Part shown: positions 1-8,878 of the stretch, in pieces
How positions within the stretch are numbered: position 1 is the stretch's first letter
How the letters are laid out: each line of letters starts with the position of its first letter
Assembly (NCBI GenBank): GCA_030849945.1
Contig: JAVDKK010000004.1
Span: 434,001-498,000, forward strand
Reading direction: 5' to 3'
DNA: 64,000 nt
Source of the DNA: Schauerella fraxinea
Lineage (GTDB): Bacteria > Pseudomonadota > Gammaproteobacteria > Burkholderiales > Burkholderiaceae_B
Notes under the pieces: model-generated
The model's database searches: none
The model's input: only the letters and a program-made list of their open reading frames with translations
What the model was told of the DNA's origin: nothing
Translations under genes and position numbers: made by a program

Positions 1-247
1 CCGAAACGGTGAGGAACGTGACCGTGTCGCCATCGGCGATGCGCACGACGCGACCGCTGTAAGTGCCGCGACCAGGCGCCGACGCCGTGCGGCTGGCTGC
101 GCCACTCCCTTTGCTGGCGGTATCGCGATGCTCAGCCGGAACGCCATTGGGTCCCATCGCCGACACATCGATATTCCAATAAGCGGCCAACGATCCGGTC
201 AAGGCCACCAAGCCGGCGATCACGATGCCGGCAACTTTCTTTTTCAT
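1..247 (-). CDS. Thermonuclease-family (SNase-like) exported protein, N-terminal part only
   Basis: The frame opens at the ATG at 247 and runs off the left edge, so only the first 82 residues are present. They begin MKKKVAGIVIAG followed by a hydrophobic stretch, as in a signal peptide or N-terminal anchor. A low-complexity Ser/Ala linker follows, then GRVVRIADGDTVTFL, which matches the first strand and DGDT calcium/active-site motif of staphylococcal-nuclease-like proteins. The family hydrolyses DNA and RNA, and the leader suggests action outside the cytoplasm. No strong ribosome binding site precedes the ATG. An in-frame TTG overlapping the corA stop, 12 codons upstream, is an alternative start and would make the two genes translationally coupled. 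The catalytic Arg and Glu residues lie outside the window, so activity cannot be judged. Confidence 0.7.
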   Translation of the reverse strand, partial: MKKKVAGIVIAGLVALTGSLAAYWNIDVSAMGPNGVPAEHRDTASKGSGAASRTASAPGRGTYSGRVVRIADGDTVTFLTVS

Positions 248-279
248 ACGCTGGCGAAACTGCCTGGTGATGCGACGCG

Positions 280-1434
280 TCAAAGCCACCCCGTCTTACG
301 AAAACGCCAATAGAGAAAACTGCAGGCAGACACGATCACGCCGAGCGTGACCGGATAGCCGTACACCGCCTTGAGTTCGGGCATGTGTTCGAAGTTCATG
401 CCGTAGATGCCTGCGATCGCCGTGGGCACGGCCAGGATGGCTGCCCAAGCCGCAAGCTTACGCGTCGTATCGTTCTGCGCCGATTGCCCGATCATCAGAC
501 TCGCTTCGAACGCAAACGCCAGCGCCTCACGAAAAGAATTGATGAGTTCATCCACCCGCACGACCCGGTCGGCGACCTCGCCGAAGTAAGGCCGCGCGTG
601 TACATCGATATTCGACACCTCCACCCGCGACAGCCGCCGGCAGATTTCGGCCAGCGGCGAGATTGCCGCGTGAATGCGCAGCAGATCGCGTCGTTGACGA
701 TAGACGCGGCGCACATCCGAATCTTTCTGACCGCGAATCAACAATTTCTGCTCGGCATTCTCGACCACATGCTCGAGCTTGGTGGCGGCCGCCACATAGC
801 GATCAACCAGCAAATCGAGCAGTTCGGCCGCGACGAAGTCGCTGCCGCGCGCCAACAATTCCGGCGCATTCTCCAGCCGCTCGCGCAGTTCGCGATGCGT
901 GGACACCGCACCGCGGCGCACCGTGAGCAGGTAGCCTTTGCCGATCAGGATCTGCGTTTCGCCGAAAATCGGACGTTCGTTGCCGACCTCTACGGTGATC
1001 GCCACCACCAATACGGCGTTGCCGAAGTCGATGATCTTGGGCCGGCGATGCGGTGCCAATAACTCTTCTTCTGCCTTACAGCCAATATTCAGTTCGGCGC
1101 TCACACGCTTGAGCAATTCTGGATCGGGATCTTTCAGGCCCAGCCAGATCAGGCCATGCTGGCGCGAGACGACATCGTGCAGATTGTCGATCGACACATC
1201 CTGGCCGCGCTTGCCATCCACATAGCAAATCGACGCCACGACCGCGCCACCATGAGGGTCGGAAGGCGGGTCGCCCGCTGCAGGAGCCGCCGCAGTGTCG
1301 GAGACCGGCGGTTCATCCCTCCCTTCGCCCACGACAGGATCGTCGGCGAAGTCCTCGGAGAAGGTGTCGTCCTGCGCGTCGTCATCCTGCACTTTGGCGG
1401 GGTCCGCATCGAACGGACGTTCGGTTTTCGCCAT
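280..1434 (-). CDS. corA: CorA-family magnesium/cobalt transporter
   Basis: A 384-residue protein of the CorA metal-ion transporter family, an inner-membrane pentameric channel for Mg2+ or related divalent cations. The C-terminus shows the diagnostic layout: a first membrane helix at about 324-344 ending in YGMN (GMN at 345-347), the short periplasmic loop FEHMPEL, a second helix at about 358-376, and a basic cytoplasmic tail. The large N-terminal part is the cytoplasmic funnel domain. Its first 65 residues or so are unusually acidic and rich in Asp, Glu and Pro, which I do not recognise as a standard part of the family. I chose the ATG at 1434 because GAGG lies about 8 bases upstream; a longer reading from 1506 lacks such a signal. 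The nuclease gene follows on the same strand. Confidence 0.9.
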   Translation of the reverse strand: MAKTERPFDADPAKVQDDDAQDDTFSEDFADDPVVGEGRDEPPVSDTAAAPAAGDPPSDPHGGAVVASICYVDGKRGQDVSIDNLHDVVSRQHGLIWLGLKDPDPELLKRVSAELNIGCKAEEELLAPHRRPKIIDFGNAVLVVAITVEVGNERPIFGETQILIGKGYLLTVRRGAVSTHRELRERLENAPELLARGSDFVAAELLDLLVDRYVAAATKLEHVVENAEQKLLIRGQKDSDVRRVYRQRRDLLRIHAAISPLAEICRRLSRVEVSNIDVHARPYFGEVADRVVRVDELINSFREALAFAFEASLMIGQSAQNDTTRKLAAWAAILAVPTAIAGIYGMNFEHMPELKAVYGYPVTLGVIVSACSFLYWRFRKTGWL

Positions 1435-1856
1435 GGCTGCCTCATATCTTGTAGGGAGTGCGCGGTCCGCAGCGCATCGCCCAAAATGTCGCGCCGATGA
1501 TATCACCGGCGTCCCGCGATGCGCATTGGATCAAGGGTCGAACGCGTCACCGCGCGCACCGCATACGGCGGGCCTGCATCGCGCGCATGCGACTGCATTT
1601 TCGATTCAACCTGCGTGTGCGATTCGATATGGCATTGCGGTCAGTGGCCGATTGGACATCGATGCCTCGATCGACCAATTGCTGGGTCGTGTTCTTGCCC
1701 CATGCGAGGCCGATGAAAAGTGAGTAGGTACTGCGCTTGCTGCATGCTGCGCCGGATCGGGTCGCACGGCGAGGTTGTACGGCGCGTTCGCGATCACCGG
1801 TTCGCCGACCGCTCGCCTTCGAACGCGCATCACCACCTTTCAACAGGATCATCGCC
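1435..1856. other. Intergenic region between divergent corA and DUF72 gene
   Basis: No convincing gene. Open frames here have no ribosome binding site and no recognisable product. It must contain the promoters of the leftward corA operon and the rightward DUF72 gene, but I see no clear -35/-10 pair. Confidence 0.5.
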
Positions 1857-2774
1857 ATGGCGCCAAGCGTCACACCTGCTCGCCCAACCGCGCTGCGCAT
1901 CGGCATCTCGGGTTGGCGCTATCCCCCGTGGCGCGGCACCTTCTATCCCGACGATCTGCGCCAAGCCGACGAGTTGCTGTACGCGTCGCACCACCTGCCT
2001 ACGATCGAAATCAACGGCACCTTCTACAGTCTGCAAACGCCGGAACGCTTTGCAACGTGGGCCGCATCCACGCCGAACGGCTTTGTGTTCAGCGTCAAAG
2101 CGCCGCGCTACATCACGCACATCCGGCGGCTGCGCGACATCGAAGAGCCGCTGGCCAACTTTTTTGCATCCGGCCTTTTCGCGTTGAAGGAAAAACTCGG
2201 ACCCGTGCTGTGGCAGTTTCCGCCGAGCTTGGCATTCGACGAAGCGCGCTTCGAGGCATTTGCGCGCGCGCTGCCTGCCGACACCGAAGCTGCTGCGCGG
2301 TTGGCGCACAAGCACAGCCACCGTCTGGATGGCCGCGCGATGATGACGGCCGACGCGCCGATGCCGTTGCGCCATGCGATCGAAGTGCGCCACGAGAGCT
2401 TCGAGAACGACGCGTTCATCGATCTGATGAAAGCCCACAACATTGCGATCGTCACTGCCGACACCGCCGGCAAGTGGCCACGCCTGTCTGCGGCCACCGC
2501 CGATTTCGCGTACGTGCGATTGCATGGCGACAGCGCGCTTTACAGCAGCGGCTACACCGAAGACGCGATCGCACAGTGGGCCCGCACGTTGTATGGCTGG
2601 TCGCGCGGCGAAGACACACCCTTGCCTGGAAGCCGCGTGGGCGCGCGTCCTCCGGTCGATCGTGCACGCGATGTCTACTGCTACTTCGACAATGATTTGA
2701 AGGTGAAGTCGCCACGCGATGCACGTCGTTTGATGAGCGCTTTGCATTTGCCGATGGCACCAATCGAAACATAA
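1857..2774 (+). CDS. DUF72 (YecE-like) TIM-barrel protein, copy 1
   Basis: A 305-residue member of the DUF72/YecE family, a TIM-barrel fold of unknown biochemical role. It shows the family opening RIGISGWRYPPWRGTFYP, the following IEINGTFYSLQ segment, the VFSVKAPRYITH strand, and the C-terminal YCYFDNDLKVKSPRDA segment that matches the usual YxYFNND pattern. The ATG at 1857 is preceded by AGGA about 9 bases upstream, and the conserved fold starts about 13 residues later; upstream in-frame starts add only a low-quality extension. A second, divergent DUF72 gene lies 5.2 kb downstream at 7028. The gene stands alone between corA and the H1-like gene. Family assignment is strong; function is unknown. 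Confidence 0.88.
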   Translation: MAPSVTPARPTALRIGISGWRYPPWRGTFYPDDLRQADELLYASHHLPTIEINGTFYSLQTPERFATWAASTPNGFVFSVKAPRYITHIRRLRDIEEPLANFFASGLFALKEKLGPVLWQFPPSLAFDEARFEAFARALPADTEAAARLAHKHSHRLDGRAMMTADAPMPLRHAIEVRHESFENDAFIDLMKAHNIAIVTADTAGKWPRLSAATADFAYVRLHGDSALYSSGYTEDAIAQWARTLYGWSRGEDTPLPGSRVGARPPVDRARDVYCYFDNDLKVKSPRDARRLMSALHLPMAPIET

Positions 2775-2855
2775 TCATGGGTGCATGCGCTTTCACACCA
2801 TCTTCGTTTTTGAGATCATGATTGCTGCGTGCACGCGACGAACCGCTTCCTAAAC

Positions 2856-2878
2856 ATCAATTAGTTGATCTTTAATTG
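2856..2878. promoter_or_regulatory. AT-rich inverted repeats upstream of the H1-like gene
   Basis: Two overlapping dyads sit about 110-130 bases before the start of the H1-like gene: ATCAA-TTAG-TTGAT at 2856-2869, and CAATTA at 2858-2863 paired with TAATTG at 2873-2878. They stand out in GC-rich surroundings and could be an operator. This rests on symmetry alone. Confidence 0.25.
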
Positions 2879-2984
2879 CAGATTGCCTTGTCAGCGTGAT
2901 CCATTCACATAACACTTGCGCTATAAAGCACGGTATTACGCGGCACCACGCTAGACCTTGAACGCTAAAGCGGAGAATAAACAC

Positions 2985-4067
2985 ATGGGCTCAACCACAC
3001 CCAACAAGCCAGACGCGGAGTCGGATCACACATCCGAACCCCATAAGGAACCGGTGGCGACATACCAACAAGCCGTCGACGAGGCATTGGATCAATCATT
3101 TCCGGCAAGCGATCCGATCCCGCCAAGCGTCGCTGAAAAAGCAGATGCCCCCACTTCCACCGCCAAAGACGAAAAGGACTGGACCTTGAATTCCGACACC
3201 ACAAAGACCCCGAAGAAAAGCCCGCGTAAACCGGCTGCCGCCAAAAAGGCCGCACCTGTTGCCGCTGATGCTGTTGCCGCCACGCCTGCTGCCGCAACCA
3301 AGCCCGCAGCCGCCAAGCGCGTGACCAAGAAGCCCGCCGCCAAGAAGTCGACGGCTGCGACCACCACCGCCGCCACGACCGCCCCCGCTAAGAAAGCGAC
3401 GGCCAAGAAAGCGACCGTCAAGAAAGCTGTCGCCAAGAAGTCGACCGCCAAAACGGCTACCGCCACCAAGGCCGTGAAGAAAGCGACGACCAAGAAGGCT
3501 GCCGCCAAGCCGGCCACCGCCAAGAAAGCGACGGCCACCAAGTCGACCGCCAAGAAGGCCACCGTGAAGAAAGCTGCCGCGACGAAAGCCGCCAGCAAGT
3601 CCTCCGCCAAAAAAGCCACGACCAAAAAAGTCGCCGCCAAATCGGCAACGGCCAAGAAAGTCACGGTAAAGAAAGCCGTCGCCAAGAAAGCCACGGCAAA
3701 GAAAGCGGTCGCCAAGAAGTCGCCCGCCAAGAAAGTCGCGGTAAAGAAAGCACCGGCTAAAGCGGCCGTCAAAAAAGCAGCCAAGAAGGCCGCCAAAAAA
3801 GTCGCCGTGAAAAAAGCGCCGGCCAAGAAGGCCGCCGTCAAGAAAGCACCGGCCAAAAAAGCGGCTGCCAAGAAATCGGTCGCCAAGAAAGCCAGCGTGA
3901 AGAAAAGCGCCGTTAAGTCGACGCCCAAGAAAGCCACTGCCAAAAAAGCCGCCACCAAGAAGACCCCGGTGACGCGCGCGGCCGCCAAGAAGTCGACGGC
4001 CACGAAATCGACCGCCAAGAAAGCCACGGTCAAAAAGACCCAAGCCAAGAAAGCCACGCGCCGTTGA
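2985..4067 (+). CDS. Histone H1-like Lys/Ala-rich protein with N-terminal SFPASDP motif
   Basis: A 360-residue protein in two parts. Residues 1 to about 75 are ordinary acidic sequence containing VDEALDQSFPASDPIPPS, close to the short (E)ALxxSFPASDPP motif seen in many small proteobacterial proteins. From about residue 80 to the end it is almost entirely AKKA, AAKK, VKK and TAKK units with Pro and Ser/Thr, the composition of bacterial H1-like proteins such as AlgP and Bordetella BpH1. These bind DNA through a disordered cationic tail and act as nucleoid proteins or regulators. The ATG at 2985 is supported by GGAG nine bases upstream; an in-frame TTG at 2958 is less likely. A strong terminator follows at 4131. 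The tail is repetitive at DNA level, so length polymorphism is expected. Confidence 0.85.
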   Translation: MGSTTPNKPDAESDHTSEPHKEPVATYQQAVDEALDQSFPASDPIPPSVAEKADAPTSTAKDEKDWTLNSDTTKTPKKSPRKPAAAKKAAPVAADAVAATPAAATKPAAAKRVTKKPAAKKSTAATTTAATTAPAKKATAKKATVKKAVAKKSTAKTATATKAVKKATTKKAAAKPATAKKATATKSTAKKATVKKAAATKAASKSSAKKATTKKVAAKSATAKKVTVKKAVAKKATAKKAVAKKSPAKKVAVKKAPAKAAVKKAAKKAAKKVAVKKAPAKKAAVKKAPAKKAAAKKSVAKKASVKKSAVKSTPKKATAKKAATKKTPVTRAAAKKSTATKSTAKKATVKKTQAKKATRR

Positions 4068-4130
4068 TGCGCGCGCGTCTCGCGAGCGGATATCCGCTTG
4101 AACGATGACGCCGCAGCATCAAGCGCAAGA

Positions 4131-4158
4131 ATGCCACCCCGAGGGGTGGCATTTTTTT
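4131..4158 (+). terminator. Rho-independent terminator of the H1-like gene
   Basis: A perfect stem of about 9-10 bp (ATGCCACCCC paired with GGGGTGGCAT, tight loop) is followed directly by a run of seven T. It lies 63 bases past the H1-like stop and in front of the convergent helicase gene. Confidence 0.9.
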
Positions 4159-4196
4159 ACCCGCGGCAATGGCTTCAGGCAGCGAACGCCCCTGCA

Positions 4197-6290
4197 CTAT
4201 TGCCAGATCGATCGGATGCGGCTGGCGATATCGATGCGTTTTTCGGTGAGCGCCGGATCCGCTGGCGGCAGCGGCCCCAAGGCCGGCGGTTTGGGCAGCA
4301 ACTCGAACTGCGCCAGCATGCTGTCCGGAATGAAGCGCGTGCGCGACCCGTACACATGGCGATCGCCCATGGCGCTTTGCTGATGCACGTAAAACCGTTG
4401 CGGCACCACCAATTGCAGTTGCTCCTTGGCGCGGGTCATCGCCACATAAAGCAAGCGACGCTCTTCCTCGATTTCTTCGCTGCTGCCCGTGGCCATATCG
4501 GACGGGATACAGCCGTCGACCACATTCAGCACATATACGGCTTTCCATTCCTGCCCTTTGGCCGAATGAATCGTCGACAGGATCATGTAATCCTCGTCGC
4601 GTAGCGGCACACCGGATTCGTCGCTGGTGGCGTCCGGCGGATCGAGGGTGAGCTCGGTCAGAAAACGTTCGCGCGTGCCATAGCTCGCGGCGATACGCGC
4701 CAACTGATCGAGATCGGCACGGCGTACCGCATGATCGTCGTACAGGCGCTCGAGTTGCGCCCCGTACCAGCCGATCGTGAGATCGATATCGGCGGGCCAG
4801 CTCAACCCCGGCGCGCGCAGTTGCGCGTAGCACGCGGCAAAGGCCGCCCAGTCTTCTGCCGACGCGCCGGCAGGCTTGAAGGCACTCACCACCTCGGAGG
4901 ACGCACGCGAACCCATCAGGGTGTCCATCAATTTGCCTGCGGTGGCCGGGCCGATTCCGGGTATCAGCTGTGCCACCCGAAAGCCTGCAATGCGCGACTG
5001 CGGGTTGTGCGCGAAGCGCAACACGGCCAGCACATCCTTGATATGCGCGGCTTCCAGAAACTTCAATCCGCCGAACTTCACGAAAGGGATGTTGCGCCGG
5101 GTGAGTTCGAGCTCGACCGCCGCGCTATGACTGGAGGTGCGGAACAGCACCGCCTGCGATTTGAGCGTGGCCCCCGCTTCGCGGTTGGCCAGCACCTGAT
5201 CGGCAATCCACCTCGCCTGCCCCGCATCGTCGCTCACGGTGACCAGTGCCGGGCGCTGAGGCGACGGCCGATCCGTCCACAGGTTCTTGGCGAACCGTTC
5301 GCGCGCCAGGCCGATGACCGCATTCGACGCATCGAGAATGGATTGCGTCGACCTATAATTGCGATCGAGCGTGATCACCCGCGCAGGTTGTGAAAAATGC
5401 TGCGGGAAATCGAGGATGTTGCGCACCGTGGCGGCGCGAAACGAGTAAATCGACTGGGCATCGTCGCCCACCACCGTCACGCCCTGCCCCGTGGGCTTCA
5501 TGGCCAGCAGCACCTTGGCCTGCAGCACATTGGTGTCCTGGTACTCGTCCACCAGCACATAATCGAAGCGATTTCCCACATCGCGCGCGATCTCGGCATC
5601 GCCCATCATCTCGGCCCAGTACAGCAGCAGGTCGTCGTAATCGAGCACATGCTGGTCCTGTTTTGCCAAGATGTAGGCCCGAAACAGTTGCTTGAGCTGA
5701 TCCTCCCACTGCGCGCACCATGGAAACGACGACTTGAGCACGTCGGCCAACGACGCTTGGCTGTTGACCACCCGCGAATACACCGACAAGCACGTGCCCT
5801 TGAGCGGGAACCGCGTTTTGGTCTGCGTAAATCCCAACTCGTGGCGCAGCATGCCGATCATGTCTTCGGCGTCGCCCCGATCCAGAATCGTGAACGTCTC
5901 CGATAACCCGATGCGCGGCGCGCAGTCGCGCAGCAGCCGCGCACCGATGCTGTGGAAGGTGCCCGCCCAAGGCAACGAGGGCGGTGCGTAGCCGCTGCGC
6001 ATCCCCAACGCGCGCTGCAGCACGCTGCCCACACGCCGTTCCATCTCCATGGCGGCGCGGCGCGAGAAGGTAAGCAGCAGCATGCGTTGCGGATCCGCGC
6101 CATTGCGAATCAGATGCACCACCCGGTGCGCGAGTGTGTTGGTTTTACCGGAACCGGCGCCGGCAATGACCAACAAAGGGGTGTGCTGACCGTCCGCCAC
6201 GCCGTGTTCGACGGCCTCGCGTTGGGCGGTGTTGAGCTCGTCCAGGGGGTCGGACGGAGCAGGCTGGGAAGGCACGGGCATTGGGGTCAT
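4197..6290 (-). CDS. UvrD/Rep-family ATP-dependent DNA helicase
   Basis: A 697-residue superfamily 1A helicase with the full motif set in order: Q motif LNTAQREAVEHG, Walker A AGAGSGKTNTLAHRV, motif Ia LLTFSRRAAMEMERR, motif II VDEYQDTN, motif III VVGDDAQSIYSFRAA, motif IV NYRSTQSILD, motif V STIHSAKGQEWKAVYVLNVVDG and motif VI RRLLYVAMTRAKEQL. These proteins unwind DNA 3' to 5' in repair or clear replication obstacles. At about 700 residues it is close to Rep and UvrD, though the C-terminal tail is short and proline-rich. The ATG at 6290 has no clear ribosome binding site; an ATG three codons later is equally possible. It converges on the H1-like gene. The helicase call is certain; whether it corresponds to rep, uvrD or an extra paralogue is not resolvable here. 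Confidence 0.92.
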   Translation of the reverse strand: MTPMPVPSQPAPSDPLDELNTAQREAVEHGVADGQHTPLLVIAGAGSGKTNTLAHRVVHLIRNGADPQRMLLLTFSRRAAMEMERRVGSVLQRALGMRSGYAPPSLPWAGTFHSIGARLLRDCAPRIGLSETFTILDRGDAEDMIGMLRHELGFTQTKTRFPLKGTCLSVYSRVVNSQASLADVLKSSFPWCAQWEDQLKQLFRAYILAKQDQHVLDYDDLLLYWAEMMGDAEIARDVGNRFDYVLVDEYQDTNVLQAKVLLAMKPTGQGVTVVGDDAQSIYSFRAATVRNILDFPQHFSQPARVITLDRNYRSTQSILDASNAVIGLARERFAKNLWTDRPSPQRPALVTVSDDAGQARWIADQVLANREAGATLKSQAVLFRTSSHSAAVELELTRRNIPFVKFGGLKFLEAAHIKDVLAVLRFAHNPQSRIAGFRVAQLIPGIGPATAGKLMDTLMGSRASSEVVSAFKPAGASAEDWAAFAACYAQLRAPGLSWPADIDLTIGWYGAQLERLYDDHAVRRADLDQLARIAASYGTRERFLTELTLDPPDATSDESGVPLRDEDYMILSTIHSAKGQEWKAVYVLNVVDGCIPSDMATGSSEEIEEERRLLYVAMTRAKEQLQLVVPQRFYVHQQSAMGDRHVYGSRTRFIPDSMLAQFELLPKPPALGPLPPADPALTEKRIDIASRIRSIWQ

Positions 6291-6481
6291 ACGATTATTT
6301 TACTGTATGGGCATACAGATGTTTTTAAGCGGCAAATCGATTGCTGAAACAAGGGTAGCGTTATTAAGCGGGCACAGCGTTTGCGTCATGGCAATCACAT
6401 GATTATTTGTGATGTCGACACGTATGGTGATTTTCGCCGACGTTCGAATCTATTTACCAAGCCCTTAAAGGAGCCCACAAC

Positions 6482-6937
6482 ATGTCCGACAAAATTACGA
6501 CACTGCTGAACGAACTGGTGGAAACCTCGAAGAATGGCGAATTGGGTTTCAAAGCCGCCGCCGAAGATGCCAAGAACCCGCAATTGAAGACGGTGTTTGC
6601 GCGTCGCGCCAGCGACTGCGCCTCGGGTGCTGCTGAGCTGCAAGCGCTGGTGTCGCAACTGGGTGGCAAGCCTGAAGATAGCGGCACCGTTGCCGGCGCC
6701 GTGCATCGCGGGTGGTTGAACCTGAAGGCCGCCGTTACAGGTCGCAGCGATCTGTCGATCCTGGAAGAGTGCGAAAAAGGCGAAGACGTTGCCAAGAAGA
6801 ACTACGGCGACGCGCTCAAAGAGCCGTTGCCTGAGAACGTCCGCGCCGTCGTGCAAAAGCAATACGACGGCGTGCTGAAGAACCACGATCAGATCCGTGA
6901 TCTTCGCAACGAATACCGCGACGCCGAAAAGGCTTAA
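6482..6937 (+). CDS. PA2169-type four-helix-bundle protein (DUF2383)
   Basis: A 151-residue protein matching the DUF2383/PA2169 family, predicted ferritin-like four-helix bundles of unknown function often linked to stress. Visible family traits are the opening ITTLLNELVETSKNGELGF, an alpha-helical charged composition throughout, the central segment SILEECEKGEDVAKKNY, and the C-terminal QYDGVLKNHDQIRDLRNEY. There is no signal peptide or membrane segment, so it should be cytoplasmic. AAAGGAG sits 8 bases before the ATG at 6482, an excellent ribosome binding site that suggests strong translation. A hairpin terminator follows at 6973, so it is probably monocistronic. Confidence 0.85.
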   Translation: MSDKITTLLNELVETSKNGELGFKAAAEDAKNPQLKTVFARRASDCASGAAELQALVSQLGGKPEDSGTVAGAVHRGWLNLKAAVTGRSDLSILEECEKGEDVAKKNYGDALKEPLPENVRAVVQKQYDGVLKNHDQIRDLRNEYRDAEKA

Positions 6938-6972
6938 GCGGAAAACGGTGCCTTAACCGGCGCCGGTACCAT

Positions 6973-7014
6973 AGAGGCTAGCCCCGCACATTGCGCGGCT
7001 AGCCTCTTCGCTTT
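6973..7014 (+). terminator. Stem-loop terminator after the DUF2383 gene
   Basis: AGAGGCTAGCC pairs with GGCTAGCCTCT, extended by a CGC/GCG inner stem, around a short loop. A weak T-rich tail (CTTCGCTTTT) follows. It lies between the DUF2383 stop and the next gene on the same strand. Confidence 0.7.
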
Positions 7015-7027
7015 TCGGGATACTGCT

Positions 7028-7951
7028 TTGAGCCCTACTGCCTCGATTGCCGTCGGCACGGCGTCATGGACCGACAAGTCCTTGTTGGCCAGCAAGCGGT
7101 TCTACCCCCCAGGCGTGAGTACCGCCGAAGGGCGCCTGCGTTACTACACCACCCAATTTCCGCTGGTTGAAGTGGACGCGGGCTTCTATGCCATGCCCAC
7201 CCCTGCGCGCAGCGTACTGTGGTGCGAGCGCACCCCACCGTCGTTCACCTTCAACGTCAAACCATTCCGCTTGTTCACCGGGCATCAAACGCCGGTGAGC
7301 AGCTTGGACCTCGACATTCGCCGAGCCCTGCCGCCAGGGCTGCCGGCAACCGTATTTATCGATCAGGTGCCGCGCGACATTGTGGATGAACTGTGGCGGC
7401 GCTTCCTGCTAAGTCTCGATCCTTTGCGCATGGCCGACAAGCTCGGGATGGTGCACTTTCAGTTTCCCCCCTGGGTGCGTAACGACGCCCGCGGTCGTGC
7501 GCGAATTATCGATTGCGTCTCGCATATGGAAGACATGACCTCAGGCGTCGAGTTGCGTCATTACAGCTGGTTTGCATCTCCCGCCGCCACTGACAGTACC
7601 CTCGCCTTCGAACGCGAGCTGGGCGTCGTGCATACCGTGGTGGACAGCCCGCAAGGGTTCGACAACACCGTGCCGGATGTCTGGGCGACCACGCATCCTG
7701 AACTGGCGCTCGTGCGCCTGCATGGCCGCAATGAAGCCGCCTGGCGTGCGACCGGTCCAGCGTCGTCGAGCCGCTTCAACTACGACTATGCGCCGCACGA
7801 ATTGGCGGAACTGGCCGAACGCGTTCGGCGGTTGGCGCACAACATCGAACGCACACACGTGGTCTTCAACACCAATTATCAAGACCAAGGCATGCGCAAC
7901 GCGAAAGGATTGATGTCCGCACTCGACGCATCCTTGCTGCTCCCCACTTGA
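7028..7951 (+). CDS. DUF72 (YecE-like) TIM-barrel protein, copy 2, TTG start
   Basis: A 307-residue DUF72 protein, clearly different from copy 1 at 1857. It begins IAVGTASWTDKSL and continues FYPPGVSTAEGRLRYYTTQFPLVEVDAGFYAMP, the same barrel core with different residues. The C-terminal block THVVFNTNYQDQGMRNAKGLMSAL resembles the usual YFNNxxxxxAxxNA segment. The conserved fold starts only six residues into the frame. The only plausible start is the TTG at 7028, preceded by a weak CGGGA; no in-frame ATG or GTG lies upstream before the terminator. The gene converges on the sirtuin gene at 8054. Function is unknown. Confidence 0.83.
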   Translation: MSPTASIAVGTASWTDKSLLASKRFYPPGVSTAEGRLRYYTTQFPLVEVDAGFYAMPTPARSVLWCERTPPSFTFNVKPFRLFTGHQTPVSSLDLDIRRALPPGLPATVFIDQVPRDIVDELWRRFLLSLDPLRMADKLGMVHFQFPPWVRNDARGRARIIDCVSHMEDMTSGVELRHYSWFASPAATDSTLAFERELGVVHTVVDSPQGFDNTVPDVWATTHPELALVRLHGRNEAAWRATGPASSSRFNYDYAPHELAELAERVRRLAHNIERTHVVFNTNYQDQGMRNAKGLMSALDASLLLPT

Positions 7952-8053
7952 GAGAGGAACCGTTGGATGCACTCAAGCCCAGTCCCGCTAAAGCCCGATC
8001 AGCGCTCGCGAGCGGTTGCGCGATGCGTGCGTGATCGGTGACAAGCACACGAC

Positions 8054-8878
8054 CTAAGCGCTCAATGCGGCCAAGGCATCCGCGCTGTTGCGCGCCACTT
8101 TCAGCGTCAGCAGATCGTCCGCACGGGTTTTGCCCAGATTGATCGCGGCGATCGGCTTGCCGTCGGCCGCAGCAGACCGCACGAAGCGAAAGCCCGAATA
8201 CACCATCAAGGAAGATCCCACGACGAGCACGGCTTGGGCACGCGCCAGTGCTGCCAGCGCGCGGTCCACCCGATCGCGCGGCACGTTCTCGCCGAAGAAC
8301 ACCACATCGGGCTTGAGGATGCCGCCGCATACCGGACACGGTGGCACATTGAAATCCGCGAAGTCGTCACGCTCGAGATCGGCGTCCCCATCGGGCGCCT
8401 GCACCGCTTCCAGATGCACCCAATCGGGGTTGGCCTGCTCGAGCCAGCCCTGAAAATCGTGCCGATCGAAAAGCGAGTGGCACTGCATGCACACCACGCG
8501 ATCGAGTCGGCCGTGCAAATCCACGACGTGGCGGCTGCCAGCGGATTCGTGCAAGCCGTCGACGTTCTGCGTGACCAGCAATTCCACCTGGCCGCGTGCC
8601 TCCATCGCTGCGAGTGCGAGATGCGAGGCATTGGGTGACACCGAGCCGAAGCGACGCCAGCCGATCATGCTGCGCGCCCAGTAACGCGCCCGATCGATCT
8701 CGGCACCCATGAACTTCTGAAAATTCATGGGCGGCGGCCGCTTCCACTGGCCATCGCGATCGCGGTAGTCGGGGATGCCCGAATCGGTGCTCACCCCTGC
8801 GCCCGTCAAGACGAAGAGGCGCGGATAGCGCGAAACGAAATCGCGCAGTTGCGTGAGATCCTCAGACACTTCACTCAC
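8054..8878 (-). CDS. Sirtuin (Sir2-family NAD-dependent protein deacylase), GTG start
   Basis: A 274-residue Sir2 homologue. NAD-binding motifs are LTGAGVSTDSGIPDYRD (GAG at 26-28) and TQNVDGLH (103-110). The catalytic histidine is His122 in DLHG, and the zinc ribbon is Cys130, Cys133, Cys181 and Cys184. Sirtuins remove acyl groups from lysines, producing nicotinamide and O-acyl-ADP-ribose. The DGQWKRPPPM segment fits class II (SIRT4-like) sirtuins, which often prefer non-acetyl acyl groups or ADP-ribosylate. The GTG at 8878 is chosen because GGAG lies 7 bases upstream; it overlaps the upstream transporter stop by 8 bases. A second GTG, three codons later, is the alternative. The overlap implies translational coupling to the AI-2E-type permease. 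Confidence 0.92.
   Translation of the reverse strand: MSEVSEDLTQLRDFVSRYPRLFVLTGAGVSTDSGIPDYRDRDGQWKRPPPMNFQKFMGAEIDRARYWARSMIGWRRFGSVSPNASHLALAAMEARGQVELLVTQNVDGLHESAGSRHVVDLHGRLDRVVCMQCHSLFDRHDFQGWLEQANPDWVHLEAVQAPDGDADLERDDFADFNVPPCPVCGGILKPDVVFFGENVPRDRVDRALAALARAQAVLVVGSSLMVYSGFRFVRSAAADGKPIAAINLGKTRADDLLTLKVARNSADALAALSA

Noticed and set aside
3092..4057. Long leftward open frames opposite the H1-like gene
   Set aside because: They encode low-complexity Ala/Leu/Phe or Gly/Arg strings that mirror the AAG-rich repeats on the other strand; no ribosome binding site and no family.
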